Positions 24,004 to 35,189 of a DNA stretch of 64,000 nucleotides are shown in pieces (the first letter of the stretch is position 1; the number at the start of each line of letters is the position of its first letter). Location: contig WACJ01000039.1 in the NCBI GenBank assembly GCA_008973525.1, positions 1,116,001-1,180,000 of the forward strand. The letters run 5' to 3'. The notes under the pieces are model-generated. The model ran no database searches. It was given only the letters and a program-made list of their open reading frames with translations, and had not been told where the DNA came from. Source of the stretch: Stenopsyche tienmushanensis (Eukaryota > Arthropoda > Insecta > Trichoptera > Stenopsychidae). The position numbers and the translations under genes were made by a program.

Positions 24004-24513
24004 CATAAAAATTGCCCAATCATTTTGTATTTTGTAATAATATAAATTTGTATAGAATCGTTTCACATGTTGTGTGTGTATTTTTAAATTAAATAAGCCA
24101 TATTGACTAAACTTTTCGATAGGACGGAAAATCCGTGCAAATATTTTGCTTGAATTAATTTGGATCCCCGACGGGTAAGCTTTGTGTGCAGCAGGGATAT
24201 CAATCTGTTTTAGGGGTGCGATTTTCATTATGGCAGTGCTATAGTGCGCTACATACAATAAAAAGCGACTGCGACATAGAATTCTTTTGTGGAGGGCAGG
24301 AAAAATTGATTAAAACTGTTGAACTTCAACCGCCGAATGAATGCAGAGATATATTGCACGCTTTCCGACGAAATGGCGATTGGAAATTGCTCAAATACAC
24401 CTGAGGTGATTGATCGATTTTGATCGAATTATCGATCTTGAGAGTGTTTGCTGTATTAATTTAGTGGATGTAATAAATTTTAAGTTTGAGAGACGCTGAT
24501 GAATGGTTTGTAT
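24004..24513. other. Spacer, nothing recognised
   Basis: Short frames on both strands without motifs. Confidence 0.45.
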
Positions 24514-24954
24514 ATCATTACTAGAGATACGTGATTATCGCGTTTTGCGATAAATGCGAAATAGATGCGATAAATGCGATAAATGCGAAATTGTTGCGAA
24601 ATTGTTAAAATATGCGAATACATGCGAAATTTTATTAAAACTGATAAATATTTTTTCAAAATATCGTTTATCTTGAAAAATAACTAAGATAATCTTCCCA
24701 GACTCTATGCTCAACTCTTGTCCATAGTCTATGATGTCACACACTTAGGTTGGTACTTGTTTTGTGTCATTTGCGTGGTTGTGAGGTTAAGGCACGTATC
24801 GTAATCATTCATAACATTGTTTAAATATACTACTTGGTGAGTTTTTTTTCACAATTTAAATAATGTCACGTTTTAAAAATTATCCAACGTTTGTTAATCA
24901 ATAAAATATATGTTTTAGTCTCAAGAATATGGGTCGAGTAAATGTCGGTATTAA

Positions 24955-25238
24955 GACTTTGACGTACACAGCCGTCAAATCCCATCATGCGTCAGCAGAT
25001 AATACTTGCTTTTTGCGTCAGATAAGTCAATGCATACCGTCTTCGTGGACACTTCAAACCGAAAACAAACGTAAGCCGCTCAAAAACTCTCAAACTTCTC
25101 AAAGGATTGAAATGAGGCAGATAACGCTACTGTCAACAATAAATGTTATTGATTCAAAACAATAATAGTTGTGTGTTTTAGCGATGGTTTAACTCCAATT
25201 TTACGTTCATAAATTACGAAAATCGTTATTCCAGACAT
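24955..25238 (+). promoter_or_regulatory. hAT-1 leader segment shared with hAT-2, probable 3' splice site
   Basis: This non-coding stretch recurs at 36111-36420 inside another hAT. It begins TTGACGTACACAGCCGTCAA, which is itself an imperfect palindrome (TTGACG...CGTCAA), and ends in TTATTCCAG just before the transposase frame opens, which looks like a 3' splice acceptor. A short frame at 24929 (MGRVNVG) may hold the initiating exon. The promoter role is inferred from position only. Confidence 0.4.
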
Positions 25239-26227
25239 GTGCGTCAACCAGTTAAAGAGAGAGCTACAGCTTACAAGGCAGATGGATTTTATATGAATGA
25301 TAAAAATATTTTAATGTGCAGGCATTGCAATTGTCAGTTAGATTGGAAAAAGAAAGACAATTTAACAAAACATATCCAATCAAATGGACACAAGAAGAAA
25401 GCTTCGACACCTGCCACAAGTAAGACTCATCAATCGACAATAGCAAATATAATAGATAGACGACAAGAAAAACCGATATTCATTAAAAATACGGTTAGCG
25501 CGTGTCTCAAAGCCAACATACCCCTGGAAAAGTTGAACCATCCTGCGGTGAAAGAATGTTTTTGGAAATATGTGCAGGGACCGAGTGATTTGCCATGTGT
25601 AGATCAATTAAGAAGAACATATGTTCCATTATGTGGAGCAGATATGAAAAAAGAAGTCATGGAGAAAATTAAAAACATATCTATCATAATAGTGGTCGAT
25701 GAAACTTCAGACAAGATGGGGCGCTGTGTTTTTGCCGTTTTATTTAAAACAGTACTACCTGCCAGTGAACTACTCTCTCTTCAATTTGGTCTACTTGGCA
25801 TCATGTAATTTTTTGGATTTGGCAAATGCTACTACATGTTCGCAAACAATAGTAGATACTCTCAAAGAATATGAAATTTCATATTCGGACATATTAGGAT
25901 TTGTCTCGGACTTGGCGCCCTATATGATTGCGTGCCATAAAAGTCTCAGTGTTTTAATTGGAAATAAAATGCTACATTTTAAATGCTGGCCTCACAAAAT
26001 TAGTTTAATGGGAAAAACACGAAGAATTCGGCAATGCAACCATTCAATCAATTTGGTGTCCTGCAAATAATGTTGATGTAGAAAGGTTTTTCAGTTCATA
26101 TAATTTAATTGTGAACGATCGACGTACTAGATTGAAAGAATCGTCAATAGAAACATGCTCGATGATAAATTTTAATAATTATGTAAATTTAATTGATGTT
26201 TTTCTATTTTTAAATAATTTCAAATGA
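25239..26227 (+). pseudogene. hAT transposase with CGGBP1-like zinc finger, disrupted
   Basis: The frame opens after a likely splice acceptor, so the true start is probably in an upstream exon. Residues 8-51 of the open piece (ERATAYKADGFYM, then Cys27, Cys30, His45 and His51 with LDWKKKDNLTKHI) form a BED-like finger close in style to CGGBP1, a vertebrate protein of hAT origin. A VVDETSD motif at 152-158 carries the first catalytic Asp. After a frameshift near 25780 the protein continues with GFVSDLAPYM (second Asp region) and FKCWPHKISL. The central helical domain is then deleted. The final piece (about 26030-26227), in a third frame, reads WCPANNVDVERFFSSYNLIV, the C-terminal dimerisation domain. 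It cannot work as an enzyme. Confidence 0.88.
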
Positions 26228-26426
26228 TTTTTGCAATATATGTATGTATATTTTTTGCAAATTATGTTTAAATTAGACTATTTAACGTCAAATTTGTGTT
26301 TAAGAAATAGATGCTAAATAGATGCTAAATTTTGTTATTTTATTTGCTCCAAAACGCTAAATTCAAGAATATAAACGCTATTTTTTTTAAAAATAGATGC
26401 TAAAAACACGTATCTCTAATCATTAC

Positions 26427-27785
26427 GTTTGTCGGGTTTCACTGGAATGCTGATCAATTTATTTGCATTCGTACTATTTTTAGCCGGCGCGCAAATAAAA
26501 TTAATTGTTTGATATTGTTTTTAATGCTTATTATGATCGTATTTGTTTTTTGAATAAATTATTTTAAAAATAAGTAGTTGAACCCGGCTTAACCCATTTT
26601 TTTGGTCGTTCGGGTAACTGTGAGACGTATATTTTAATGGTGCTATTCTCGTTCTCACCATCGGATGTCTCGGCAAGAGCATCAATTGCAGTTGGTGAAA
26701 TGTGGTTTAACTAGTCCAGGTTCTAATCTTGGGACTTCTTCGTTCGTTGTTTAGGTGTTGTGATGAAACACGATGATCGTTGTTGGTTATGAAGGGCGCA
26801 ATGGTCATCGTCCCCGAAGACGTAAGTCGATCTGGTCGCCAGAGCAAAGCAGACCAGTCTCGGCCATTGCGCCCAGCAAAACCCGAACCATGACATCATC
26901 GACTGGATTAGTGAACCGACTTGAATTCAAGCAATAATGCACACATTTAACTGGTCACACCAACACTCCACCTTGCAAGAGATAACGCGACCTCACCAAC
27001 GGACTATCGAAATATCCGATGGACCAAATACGTCCACGGTCCAGATGACGTACCCGATGACGTTGAGGATGCAAATCGCTTAATCACCACCATTGCTTTT
27101 CTTGAACGTTCGATTCATATTCCCAAATGGATATGTGTGATCTCATCACCCCTTATGGTCGCACCAAATCCGTCAGATGTTGAGCAAACCTTTTTTAAGC
27201 CTTCGCCAACGCTCAATATTATAGTGACATTTATTGATTACAATCAATTATCTGACCTACTGTTAACCCTTTTAGTGCCAGACAGCGATATATCGTCGTT
27301 GTCAACACTTTTCAATTCATATTGGAATACAATCCGATAATGGCATACAGTACACTTTTAACTGCATATATACGAAGTTTTCCTGGGAATGAGAGATTTT
27401 TAATGCAGCTTAAATCCCATTGTCTTCCACACATGATATATGCTAACGAGCATGAAGTTAATATAGTGGGTAAACCATGTTATCGTTAATTAAGCCATGT
27501 TGATAATCATCTGTTTTTTTTACTTTTGCAGAACCACAACAATCTATATATTTGAGTCGAAACTTATGCAGTGAAATTCTAAGAAACCATTTAAAATAAT
27601 TGATTTGCATCATCAGTCATGCATGCAAATTTTAACGAGCGTTTGAAAAAGTCCAATGATTTTAATGCTTGCATTCGAAACTTTCATTCTCTTTAACTTT
27701 TCTCTTGCGGTGCTAAAAACATCCACGCGCTCCGATGATATGTATTTAGTACACCATATGAAAAAGTGTAATTATTAATTATATT
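26427..27785. other. Spacer with an 11-bp inverted repeat and a TTAACCC-type end
   Basis: GC content rises between about 26640 and 27100. The inverted repeat at 26794-26874 lies there. At 27262 TTAACCCTTTTAGTGCC resembles piggyBac-type ends elsewhere in the window, but no partner end was found. A short frame at 27137-27340 has no known motif. Confidence 0.4.
26794..26874. repeat. 11-bp inverted repeat GGGCGCAATGG / CCATTGCGCCC
   Basis: Perfect arms separated by 59 bases, which include a smaller imperfect inverted pair (GATCTGGTC / AGACCAG). It could fold as a branched hairpin. No element borders were identified. Confidence 0.6.
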
Positions 27786-27789
27786 AAGG

Positions 27790-27905
27790 AGGAATGCAAA
27801 AAATCTGAAACCCGTATCTATTATATTTGATATCGATATTCCTCTTTATTAGAGTCGAGTTGTAGTAAATACATCACCGTTAAGAAAGTTTTGTAGTTTT
27901 GCCCA
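27790..27905 (-). repeat. Internal fragment of hAT-3
   Basis: A block with TCTGAAACCCGTATCTATTA and GTAGTAAATACATCACCG matches interiors at 16365-16450 (inverted), 35325-35405 and 57525-57605. Both ends are missing. Confidence 0.6.
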
Positions 27906-29330
27906 AAAACATACGATCCTAAGCGTTATCTTATATAATCTATGGTGTTAATGTATTAAGATACCATATCCATTACCAGACTCGATATTTTATAGAATTG
28001 CTCGTTATATCCGTGAAATTAAGATTTGTCATGCTTATTGCATTGGTAAAATATTTTGATTGATTTTTTTTTGTAGATTATATCACGAATTTGACATTGA
28101 AATATCCTAATTTATTATCTTTTGGATAAAATTTTTGATAATTTTGAAAATTCCCTACCGCATATTGAAGATCATATTGCAGATCAAATTACTTCTTGTT
28201 GTTTTAACATCCTGCTTTGTATGAAATGGTGATTATTGAAAATAATTGGAGGATGTCCGAAAAAAAATCGAATTTGACCGCTCGTGTCGAACTCCCATAC
28301 AAAATAATGACGGACAAAATGAGTTTCCCATGGATTAGAGCTGATGTTGTTCCTCATACACGTAGTTATTCCATGGCATGCTCCAGCGGCCACCCACACA
28401 GCAATGAGCGTTCAATTGCTCATGCAGAAAAGCAGTTATGCTTAATTAGTCTGCGATGACGATGAAAGTCAATGTCAATGTCGCTGTTATACCTTCGCGG
28501 CTCCGGATGATCACATCATTGCGCCAAACTGGCCCGCAGATGAAAACAAAGTAATGTTCGATAAGCAACTACAATGGACGTGATTAATATGTATGTCACA
28601 TTGCTTGAATGCTTACGCTGATATCTCTCATTCGGAGTCTTATTGCCAGACACGACGGATGAAGGATGAACATGAGGAATTGATCGAATTTTAATTGGCA
28701 AAATCGTTCGGTAAGTCATAAATGCCGCAATTTGCAAGTTTGGATACGCTCTCGTGACTTTCAAAGATCAACAATTAGATGATGCACTGTGGAGCACAAC
28801 TTCTACATAATACACTTAATTCCGTGATAGTTGTAAAATCATATTGCATGATTAACTCAATTGCATTTTTGATAGAAAGCTCATTAAAAAACACATCTAT
28901 TTAAACAGCGGGAGAAGCTCTGACGATATTTTCATCGTGTTTCATTACAATTCTTAATTAAACTCAAATATTTATCAAAATTCATACTTAAAAATCGTGG
29001 ATGTTGCAATTTACGGATTGACGCCTTCAGAGGACAGGATCGTGTTCTATCTGCTGTTCTTGAGCTGGCCTTAAACGTGTTTGAAAAAGGGGTTCCTCGC
29101 CATCAAAGTCTCACAGTTGGACTCTCTCTCACTCTGATTGATAAATTGCAAATAAATATATTGCAGATGGCCAGCATAATTTTATCGCCATCTGATCAGA
29201 TCATCTTTAGCATAATTTAGATCTCCAGCCGATTAAGCCGTGGGTTCATGGGTTCAAATTTACGGGAGATATGGCTGGCGATCACCTTTTTAAGACACAT
29301 ATACGAGTTTTTAAAAGCCACCTAAAAAAT
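27906..29330. other. Spacer, nothing recognised
   Basis: Frames at 28184-28459 and 28516-28764 overlap on opposite strands or lack motifs and are not supported. Confidence 0.45.
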
Positions 29331-29399
29331 ATTGGAATTGTCTTTAAGGGGCCTTGTTGGGTCTAAAAGTGTTTAATTTTTTTATGCGAAAAGTATTAA
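29331..29399 (+). repeat. Rep-C copy 1, 5' part, cut by the piggyBac insertion
   Basis: TGTTGGGTCTAAAA and TTTTTATGCGAAAAGTATTA match 59722-59765 of Rep-C copy 3. At TTAA (29396-29399) the similarity stops and a piggyBac-type end starts. The same repeat resumes at about 32728. Confidence 0.75.
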
Positions 29400-30467
29400 C
29401 CTTTTGCACTCCACCCATATTTTCTAAAGACCAATTAGCTACTCCAGCTAGAAAAATCTATAAGAAAACACCAGAAAGTAGGTAAGTTTCATTCGGGCCA
29501 CCCGTTCTCTCGGGGAGGGTAACCATTATTTCTCGAATAAACATAAGATATTCATGATTGAAAATCACTTGTAAATTTAAGCTTGGTGAAATAAAAACGA
29601 TATATGCCCTCCAATATATTTTATTTGAAAAGAGTTTTTTACTTTACACAACAAAAAATATGTATTTATGACAATAATATAGGTATTTACAATGAAGCGT
29701 AACTATTTTGTGACTACCCGCTGCCTTGCAGTTGTCCATCATAAATTATCTACTGACGAAACGGTCGCTACCTGCGAAAAAAGAAACCTCATTGGTCGCA
29801 TGTTGATATTTCTATATTTTAGGAATTTTGTTATTGGGTACTTACCGTTAGGTACCCCGTCTCCGCCAGATAACAAAAAATAAAACCACCTCCAAAATTA
29901 AAAGCCTTCCAAAAACAGTACAGGGTAATCATTGCATTTTCTAAAATTTATATTTAATACAGTAGATTTTTTTTTACTGATTTTGGAATCAGAATTACCT
30001 TTGCAAATTTCTATAAAGTGGGACAATAACCGATTTGCATGCAAGCATTGAAAACTTTCGTGGGAAGTTTTTAATTATTGTGTTATCAATTTCGTCGAAC
30101 CCTGTGCATTTTTTTGTTTTTAATCTTTCTTTTTTCTTAATAAAAGTTTCTAACTGAGTGATTTTAACATTTGTTAAGGATTTAGGATTAAGTCGCTAAG
30201 TTTTGGATAATAGGTTTACCTTATCTACGTTATCGTCGACTATTCGGAGAACCGCACATAAAGAAAAAAAAACCCATTGCCTTTTGTTTGACCGATTTGA
30301 CGAACATGGGGTGTAAAATATCATGCATTTTGTGTACAACAAAAATTAGATCACTAGTCTTTAATACGTAATCGCGTGATTAAATTACGATGCAATTATT
30401 ATCAAGATGTATTATTATCAAGAAAAATAGGTTATTTTATTAAAGATCTTGTATGTATACTTACAGT

Positions 30468-32288
30468 TTAATTATATTTTTTTAACGAGTGATATTTCTC
30501 GAAGCACTCTCCAATATGAAGTGCCGGCATATTACTGCATGTTTTGCAGTAGTACATGGTTCTTTTCCTTTTCTCTTTCCTATTTGTGCCGCAAACTACA
30601 CAATCTCGGTATTTTTTTTCTAAATCAGGATATATGCTGTGACACTTTTGATTGTTTAATCGTTCTTCTGGATCTACCGTTGGTTTTTTGCTAGATGACC
30701 CTTTTCTATGATTTGCAACTAGCTGGATTATCAACTTATCAACAAATTGTAAATGGGTCATTGGCTTCTCCTTTTTTCTGAGTGAGTCTTCTTTATATAA
30801 AATATATGAATTTATCACTGTGGTCTCTAATCCCCAGAAAAAAAGTTTCCGCCACCATTTCACACTTTTCCTGAGGAAGCAGTAAGTTGAAGAATAATGA
30901 TCAGCGATATCAACACCTCCCATGTGCTTCGTGTAATCAGCGACAACTTCTGGTTTCTTTATTTCTTCCTCTATTCCTCCTCGTACAATTCTTTTGATAA
31001 CTTCAGTACCATTCGAATGCCAGTTACTTAGCATAGTTACAATGCGTTTGTCTTTCCACGCGAGAGTAATTGCATTGTCCGTTTTAAAAGATAATACTTC
31101 GTCTTTTTTTATTTTGGGCTTTTTTATTCCTGGCGGCAGATTTTTTTTATTTGTCATAATGGTCCCAGTTAAATGAGCGTTTAATTTCATCAATTCATCC
31201 GATAAAGAAATACTTGTATAGAATCGGTCTGTATACAAATGATAGCCTTCTGCATCCGGAATTTCTTTTAGTAAATTTTTATAAAGCTCCAAAACAATTC
31301 GAGTGGTAAATTTTAGCTCGGGATTTGTCAACTTTCCAGTTGTTAAAGAACCATAATAAGGAATAAATGAATATAAGTATCCACAGTGCGAATCCGCCAA
31401 AACATATAAACGAATTCCCCATTTTGTTGGTTTTTTTGGATTGTATGTTTTAAAACAAATCTTCCCTTTAAAATTTACAACCGATTCATCGACCACTATT
31501 TGTTGATGAGGAAAAAAATACTGCCTATATCTTTCGTCAAGATATTTTAAGTAAAGATCTACTTTTTTTATTCTATGTTCTAAGTTACTTTCTTGGCGAT
31601 TAATTATAGAATTGTCGTGGAGGTGTAGTCTCCAAAATATCTGTAGGAAACGTTTTCTCCTAAAAATTGACGTATAAAATGGACAACTGGCCGTGAATGA
31701 GCGTGAAAAAAAATCTTGTAAATTTGGATGAGGTCTGATTCCCATATTCAAAATTACGCCTAAAAAGGCTCGAAATTCTACTGCGGTTACATCACAAAAT
31801 GTATTCCACATTGATCTGTTGGTTGGAACCATTTTCTTAAACTTCTCTTTGGCATATTTGTTTGTTTCACCGACAATTGTATTAATTAGAGAATCAGTAA
31901 AAAATAAATTAAAATAATCTATTGGCTGAATACAATTTGTCGGCAAATTTGGCCCTGGGATTCTTGCACCGATGTAAAAAGATTTCTGCGGTTGAGCGAC
32001 TATTGACGTTAATAAATCCCAATGTTTTGGCGATGAATTTTGTAAGTCTTCCTCATCACTGGATAGATGCATGATTCTTGGCATTCGTATGGGGAAAATG
32101 TCACTTTCACTCTCCGTATCACTTCCATTGTCTTCATCACTTTCATTATTCGCATCACAGTCTTGATCGTGTATCACTTCTGTATCAGTGTCATCACTGT
32201 CGTCAACATTGTCGAAAAAAAAATCTTCTTCATCACTACTCTCGTTGAGTTGTGAAAAAGACCTCTTGTTGTTTTTGTTGCACTCCAT
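30468..32288 (-). CDS. piggyBac transposase, intact 606-residue frame
   Basis: Encodes a DDE/D transposase of the piggyBac family, which cuts and pastes DNA at TTAA sites and acts in the nucleus. Residues 16-80 are a strongly acidic, Asp/Glu/Ser-rich N-terminus common in this family. The catalytic core carries Asp267 (QIVVDES, followed by FKGK), Asp354 (YTDRFYTS) and Asp460 (HMGGVDIAD), so all three expected acidic residues are present. Paired Trp478-479 lie in the WWRKL segment. The C-terminus is a cysteine-rich finger with Cys563, Cys566, Cys581, Cys584, Cys595 and flanking His591 and His600. RKEKRKR (571-577) could serve as nuclear import signal. Length is normal for the family (about 590-610). 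The start is the first Met of an uninterrupted frame, just upstream of the acidic region. No stop or frameshift is visible, unlike every other transposase here. It could be a still-mobile element or a retained, domesticated copy. Confidence 0.95.
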   Translation of the reverse strand: MECNKNNKRSFSQLNESSDEEDFFFDNVDDSDDTDTEVIHDQDCDANNESDEDNGSDTESESDIFPIRMPRIMHLSSDEEDLQNSSPKHWDLLTSIVAQPQKSFYIGARIPGPNLPTNCIQPIDYFNLFFTDSLINTIVGETNKYAKEKFKKMVPTNRSMWNTFCDVTAVEFRAFLGVILNMGIRPHPNLQDFFSRSFTASCPFYTSIFRRKRFLQIFWRLHLHDNSIINRQESNLEHRIKKVDLYLKYLDERYRQYFFPHQQIVVDESVVNFKGKICFKTYNPKKPTKWGIRLYVLADSHCGYLYSFIPYYGSLTTGKLTNPELKFTTRIVLELYKNLLKEIPDAEGYHLYTDRFYTSISLSDELMKLNAHLTGTIMTNKKNLPPGIKKPKIKKDEVLSFKTDNAITLAWKDKRIVTMLSNWHSNGTEVIKRIVRGGIEEEIKKPEVVADYTKHMGGVDIADHYSSTYCFLRKSVKWWRKLFFWGLETTVINSYILYKEDSLRKKEKPMTHLQFVDKLIIQLVANHRKGSSSKKPTVDPEERLNNQKCHSIYPDLEKKYRDCVVCGTNRKEKRKRTMYYCKTCSNMPALHIGECFEKYHSLKKYN

Positions 32289-32646
32289 GATATTAATAAA
32301 CTTTGACGTTTTATTATATAATTAACTTAGTATAACGGTGATAAAAATCCCCACAAAAATTCCGAAATGACCGAGAAACGATTGTCACTGTATTGAGGGC
32401 GGAGCTTCGACCTTTTTAAACGAGCGCAGCCAAACGACTGTATGTTCACAAAATAAACCCGGTGAAATCAGTGATAATGCCACGCAAAACTTTCTAGGAA
32501 TTATTTTACCCTTATGACACATCAAAACAAAGAAATGCGTATTTCTATAGCATGCTGCAGTATTAATCCGCATTTACTGATAAAAAAAATTCACAGAATT
32601 TGTTTGTTTGTTGGTAAAAGCGGCGCGCAAGTCAATGCCTGCTTTC

Positions 32647-32707
32647 GGCCAGACCGTCTGGCCAACGGAGCTGCTGGCAAGAATCCTTTGGGCCAGACAG
32701 TCTGGCC
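32647..32707. repeat. Two 17-base palindromes near the right piggyBac end
   Basis: GGCCAGACCGTCTGGCC at 32647-32663 and GGCCAGACAGTCTGGCC at 32691-32707 differ only in the central base and lie 27 bases apart, ending 16 bases from the inferred terminus. PiggyBac ends commonly carry sub-terminal repeats that bind transposase, so this pair may be such a site. No copy was found at the left end. Confidence 0.75.
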
Positions 32708-32727
32708 ATACGAGCTGTAAAGGCAAG

Positions 32728-33290
32728 GTATATAGAATGTTGATATTTAATGTGTTGACTAGGCAATCTTTATTGAATATAAAAATATTTTTTAAAGATT
32801 GACAAAGTATGTATGTCGATGGACGAGCGATGACACTCTTCACCATGGAAGTCGTAAGTCCTGAACAGGTAATTTGCAGCCAAAAAATTAAACATGTTTT
32901 TACTTTGTATAATATTGTCTATAGCTTAGACTACAATTAAGAAAAAATATTGGAAAATAAAAAAACTGTGAGTAATCGATAAAAAAATTGTGTTTTTACC
33001 AACGTTTTTTGTTCATTAAATAAACACTTTTGAATAATTTTAGATAATTGTAGTCTATACGATGGAGACGTTTATTATACATATGCTTGCCAATTTTCAT
33101 AAAGAATGCTCATCTAGGGCGTGTGGGAGCACTTCCATGAGCTTGGAAGAAGTAGTTTCGAGAAAAACGCGTTTAAAGATTCTCCTCTCCGCAACGCAAC
33201 TTCTCCTCGTCAGCCTATAATTTTGCGAATTTAAATAATATATATAGTATTCTTAAACATTGGTTCTTTCTGATATACGAAGAAAATAAA
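32728..33290 (+). repeat. Rep-C copy 1, 3' part
   Basis: Continues from the piggyBac insertion with GTTGATATTTAATGTGTTGA, AAAAATATTTTTTAAAGATTGACAAAGTA and CACTTCCATGAGCTTGG, all shared with 50617-51955 (inverted) and 59200-60232. Near its end, AGTAGTTTCGAGAAAAACGC is followed by GTTTAAAG. It is inverted relative to the same motif at the other end of copy 3. The last part, ATTCTTAAACATTGGTTCTT, is shared with copy 2. Confidence 0.8.
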
Positions 33291-33559
33291 GATTTTTTTA
33301 AAACAACAAGGTAAAAACGCATTTATTAGGTGTACCGAAAAATTTTTGCAATATTTTTTAATTCTTTACAAAATCTTACAAAAAATAATTTCTTAAACCT
33401 GCTATCTCCCATAGGTTTTCAATTCCTCTCTTTTAAAATTTTTTCTGGTTTTGTGTTTGAGTCTCAATTTTTTGTTCGCCCTTTCCAATCGCTGACAATA
33501 CACATTTGCAGTTATCTATTGTTTCAGAAGGTTTTATAAATTCATAATGAACAAGCCCA
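33291..33559. other. Spacer, nothing recognised
   Basis: A short hydrophobic frame at 33330-33539 has no known motif. Confidence 0.4.
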
Positions 33560-33880
33560 AAAATAATCTTACGGGTCGTCAATCCAGGCTCCGAAGTCGA
33601 AAATGACTTTTATTTCAGCGAAATCCATTAACGTTTACGACTTAAAACATTTTTCGTCTTGGTGGTGTTCAATTCCTGGTCGAAAAACAGCAGCATATAA
33701 TGTTGAATATGATGTTGGTCAGTTTCGGGCTTTGACATTTTATCCTTAGCAATAATAACCTTTTTTTTTACTAGTTAATATTACTAAACAATAGTTATTT
33801 TAACAAAAAAACGGAGATGCTGTATTCATCGTGTATGGACACAAACTTAGCTCAAACAGACATCTATCAAAATCGGCAAG
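33560..33880. repeat. Dispersed repeat F, copy 3 (partial)
   Basis: Shares CAGTTTCGGGCTTTGACATTTTATCCTTAGCAATAA-like and ATGGACACAAACTTAGCTCAAA blocks with 11600-11670. It is more diverged than the other two copies. Confidence 0.4.
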
Positions 33881-35169
33881 GACTTATCGATACACTTAAT
33901 ATTAAAGCTATCTTACAAGCTTCAAGCATTTCAAAATGAATTTCTTCATTGACGTCCCATTGTACGCAAAAAGAATAAGTGATGCAAAGTCCATCTCTAA
34001 ATTTAAGATTGGCCACAAGTTTGAAAGTTAAACTCATTTCTCTTCATTTATTCGCGAGCGAGTTGAAGTATGATTTTTATGACTTTTTAACTTTTGAAAC
34101 TGCTGCATAATTTGAAATTAAAGCAGTCGATCAAGAGTGATCTACTTTAAATTCATCTCCTCCATTGTGTACAGGTTTGTTTTGAATGTACTAACAAGCC
34201 CTAATAATACAGCTGCTCTTATCCCTTAATCCAAATGTATCTCTTTATTTAAATTGATGCGGACTCGGCTCCAATAGACGTAACTAAAACAACCTCGATT
34301 GTCAATCACAATGAGCAATGATTTAGTTATTTTTAGGAAATAGCTAACGTCCGTCTTAACTAGATTCAATTCAAATACCATAAGGCACAACATTTATTTG
34401 CTCGTATCGAACAAACCTGCGAAAAAAAACACTCCGGGTGAAATGTCATTGAAAACCGGTTCTAACAATTTCGCGAGCTGCTTCGCCAGAAAAAACTTGC
34501 CATAAAACCATTGCTAATAAATCGCTCTCTGAACACTTGTAAAACATTCATTTTCAGGCATCAATGCAAAAGACAGAAGACATACCGCTCGTTCATCGTG
34601 ACGTTCATCAAACGCATACGGTGTTCCAATAAAAGGCGAAGCATTTCCGACTCATGCTTTATTCATCGCATCCATGAAAATTTAGCGCTAGACCATCGTC
34701 ATAATTAAGGCCATCATTTAAAGTGTCACGAGAACAGAGTGACTGCTTATTTCGCTGCGTTCCTCCTAAAATTTCAAATCATTCCGGCGGTCTGGTAACT
34801 TTTCGCCCGCGCCGGATTTGTGCGTTGTGTTGCATTTTGTTGGGTTCCGAAACGTCGGAGAGCAAATTTTGCTCTTATTGTGAATATTTTTAATTTCACG
34901 CTTTTGACTTCTCCATTAAAATTTATGAAACATATGCACGGATCGAATTTAAGTATTCATGTTTGTAAATAAGATGTTAAAATGCTAACTGTGCTTTTTT
35001 TCTGTTAACCGCCCAATTAGGATATCTTAGATGGGATCTCGCCAATTAAAATAACAATGCAGTAATATATTTACTATGTACAATAAGACTGTCGGGTGCG
35101 ACATTCGGATTTATCCCATATTCTTAGACTATCTTCAATTTCCATAAGGTATTACATAGTTACACATGA
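33881..35169. other. Spacer, nothing recognised
   Basis: Mostly AT-rich with a GC-richer patch near 34770-34870. No supported gene. Confidence 0.45.
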
Positions 35170-35189
35170 AGATTCGGAATTTCTGTCTT

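Larger units (their letters stand above)
24522..26418 (+). mobile_element. hAT element (hAT-1) with exact 8-bp target duplication
   Basis: The ends TAGAGATACGTG and CACGTATCTCTA are perfect 12-bp terminal repeats. They are flanked by ATCATTAC at 24514-24521 and again at 26419-26426, an exact 8-bp duplication as expected for hAT. Just inside the left end lies an array of GCGATAAATGCGAAAT-type words (24538-24640). The right end has ATAGATGCTAAA words that are not a clear mirror of these. At 1897 bp it keeps a broken transposase and has lost the middle of the catalytic domain. Confidence 0.95.
29400..32723 (-). mobile_element. piggyBac element with intact transposase, inserted in Rep-C
   Basis: The left end CCTTTTGCACTCCACCC follows TTAA (29396-29399). 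The right end, reverse-complemented, CCTTTACAGCTCGTATGG gives an imperfect terminal repeat. Both sides continue into Rep-C, which shows this is an insertion. The right-hand TTAA is not preserved (CAAG in its place), so the target duplication has decayed on that side. Two copies of a 17-base palindrome sit just inside the right end. At 3.3 kb it is longer than typical piggyBac elements, with about 1 kb of non-coding sequence (29400-30467) downstream of the gene. There I see no second gene, only short frames. Confidence 0.75.

Noticed and set aside
24538..24640. GCGATAAATGCGAAAT direct repeats as a CRISPR-like array
   Set aside because: Units are short, adjacent and variable with no spacers, and they are the subterminal array of a hAT element in a eukaryotic context.
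29200..29280. tRNA-like GGTTCAAAT segment
   Set aside because: No acceptor stem, D arm or anticodon arm pairs around it.
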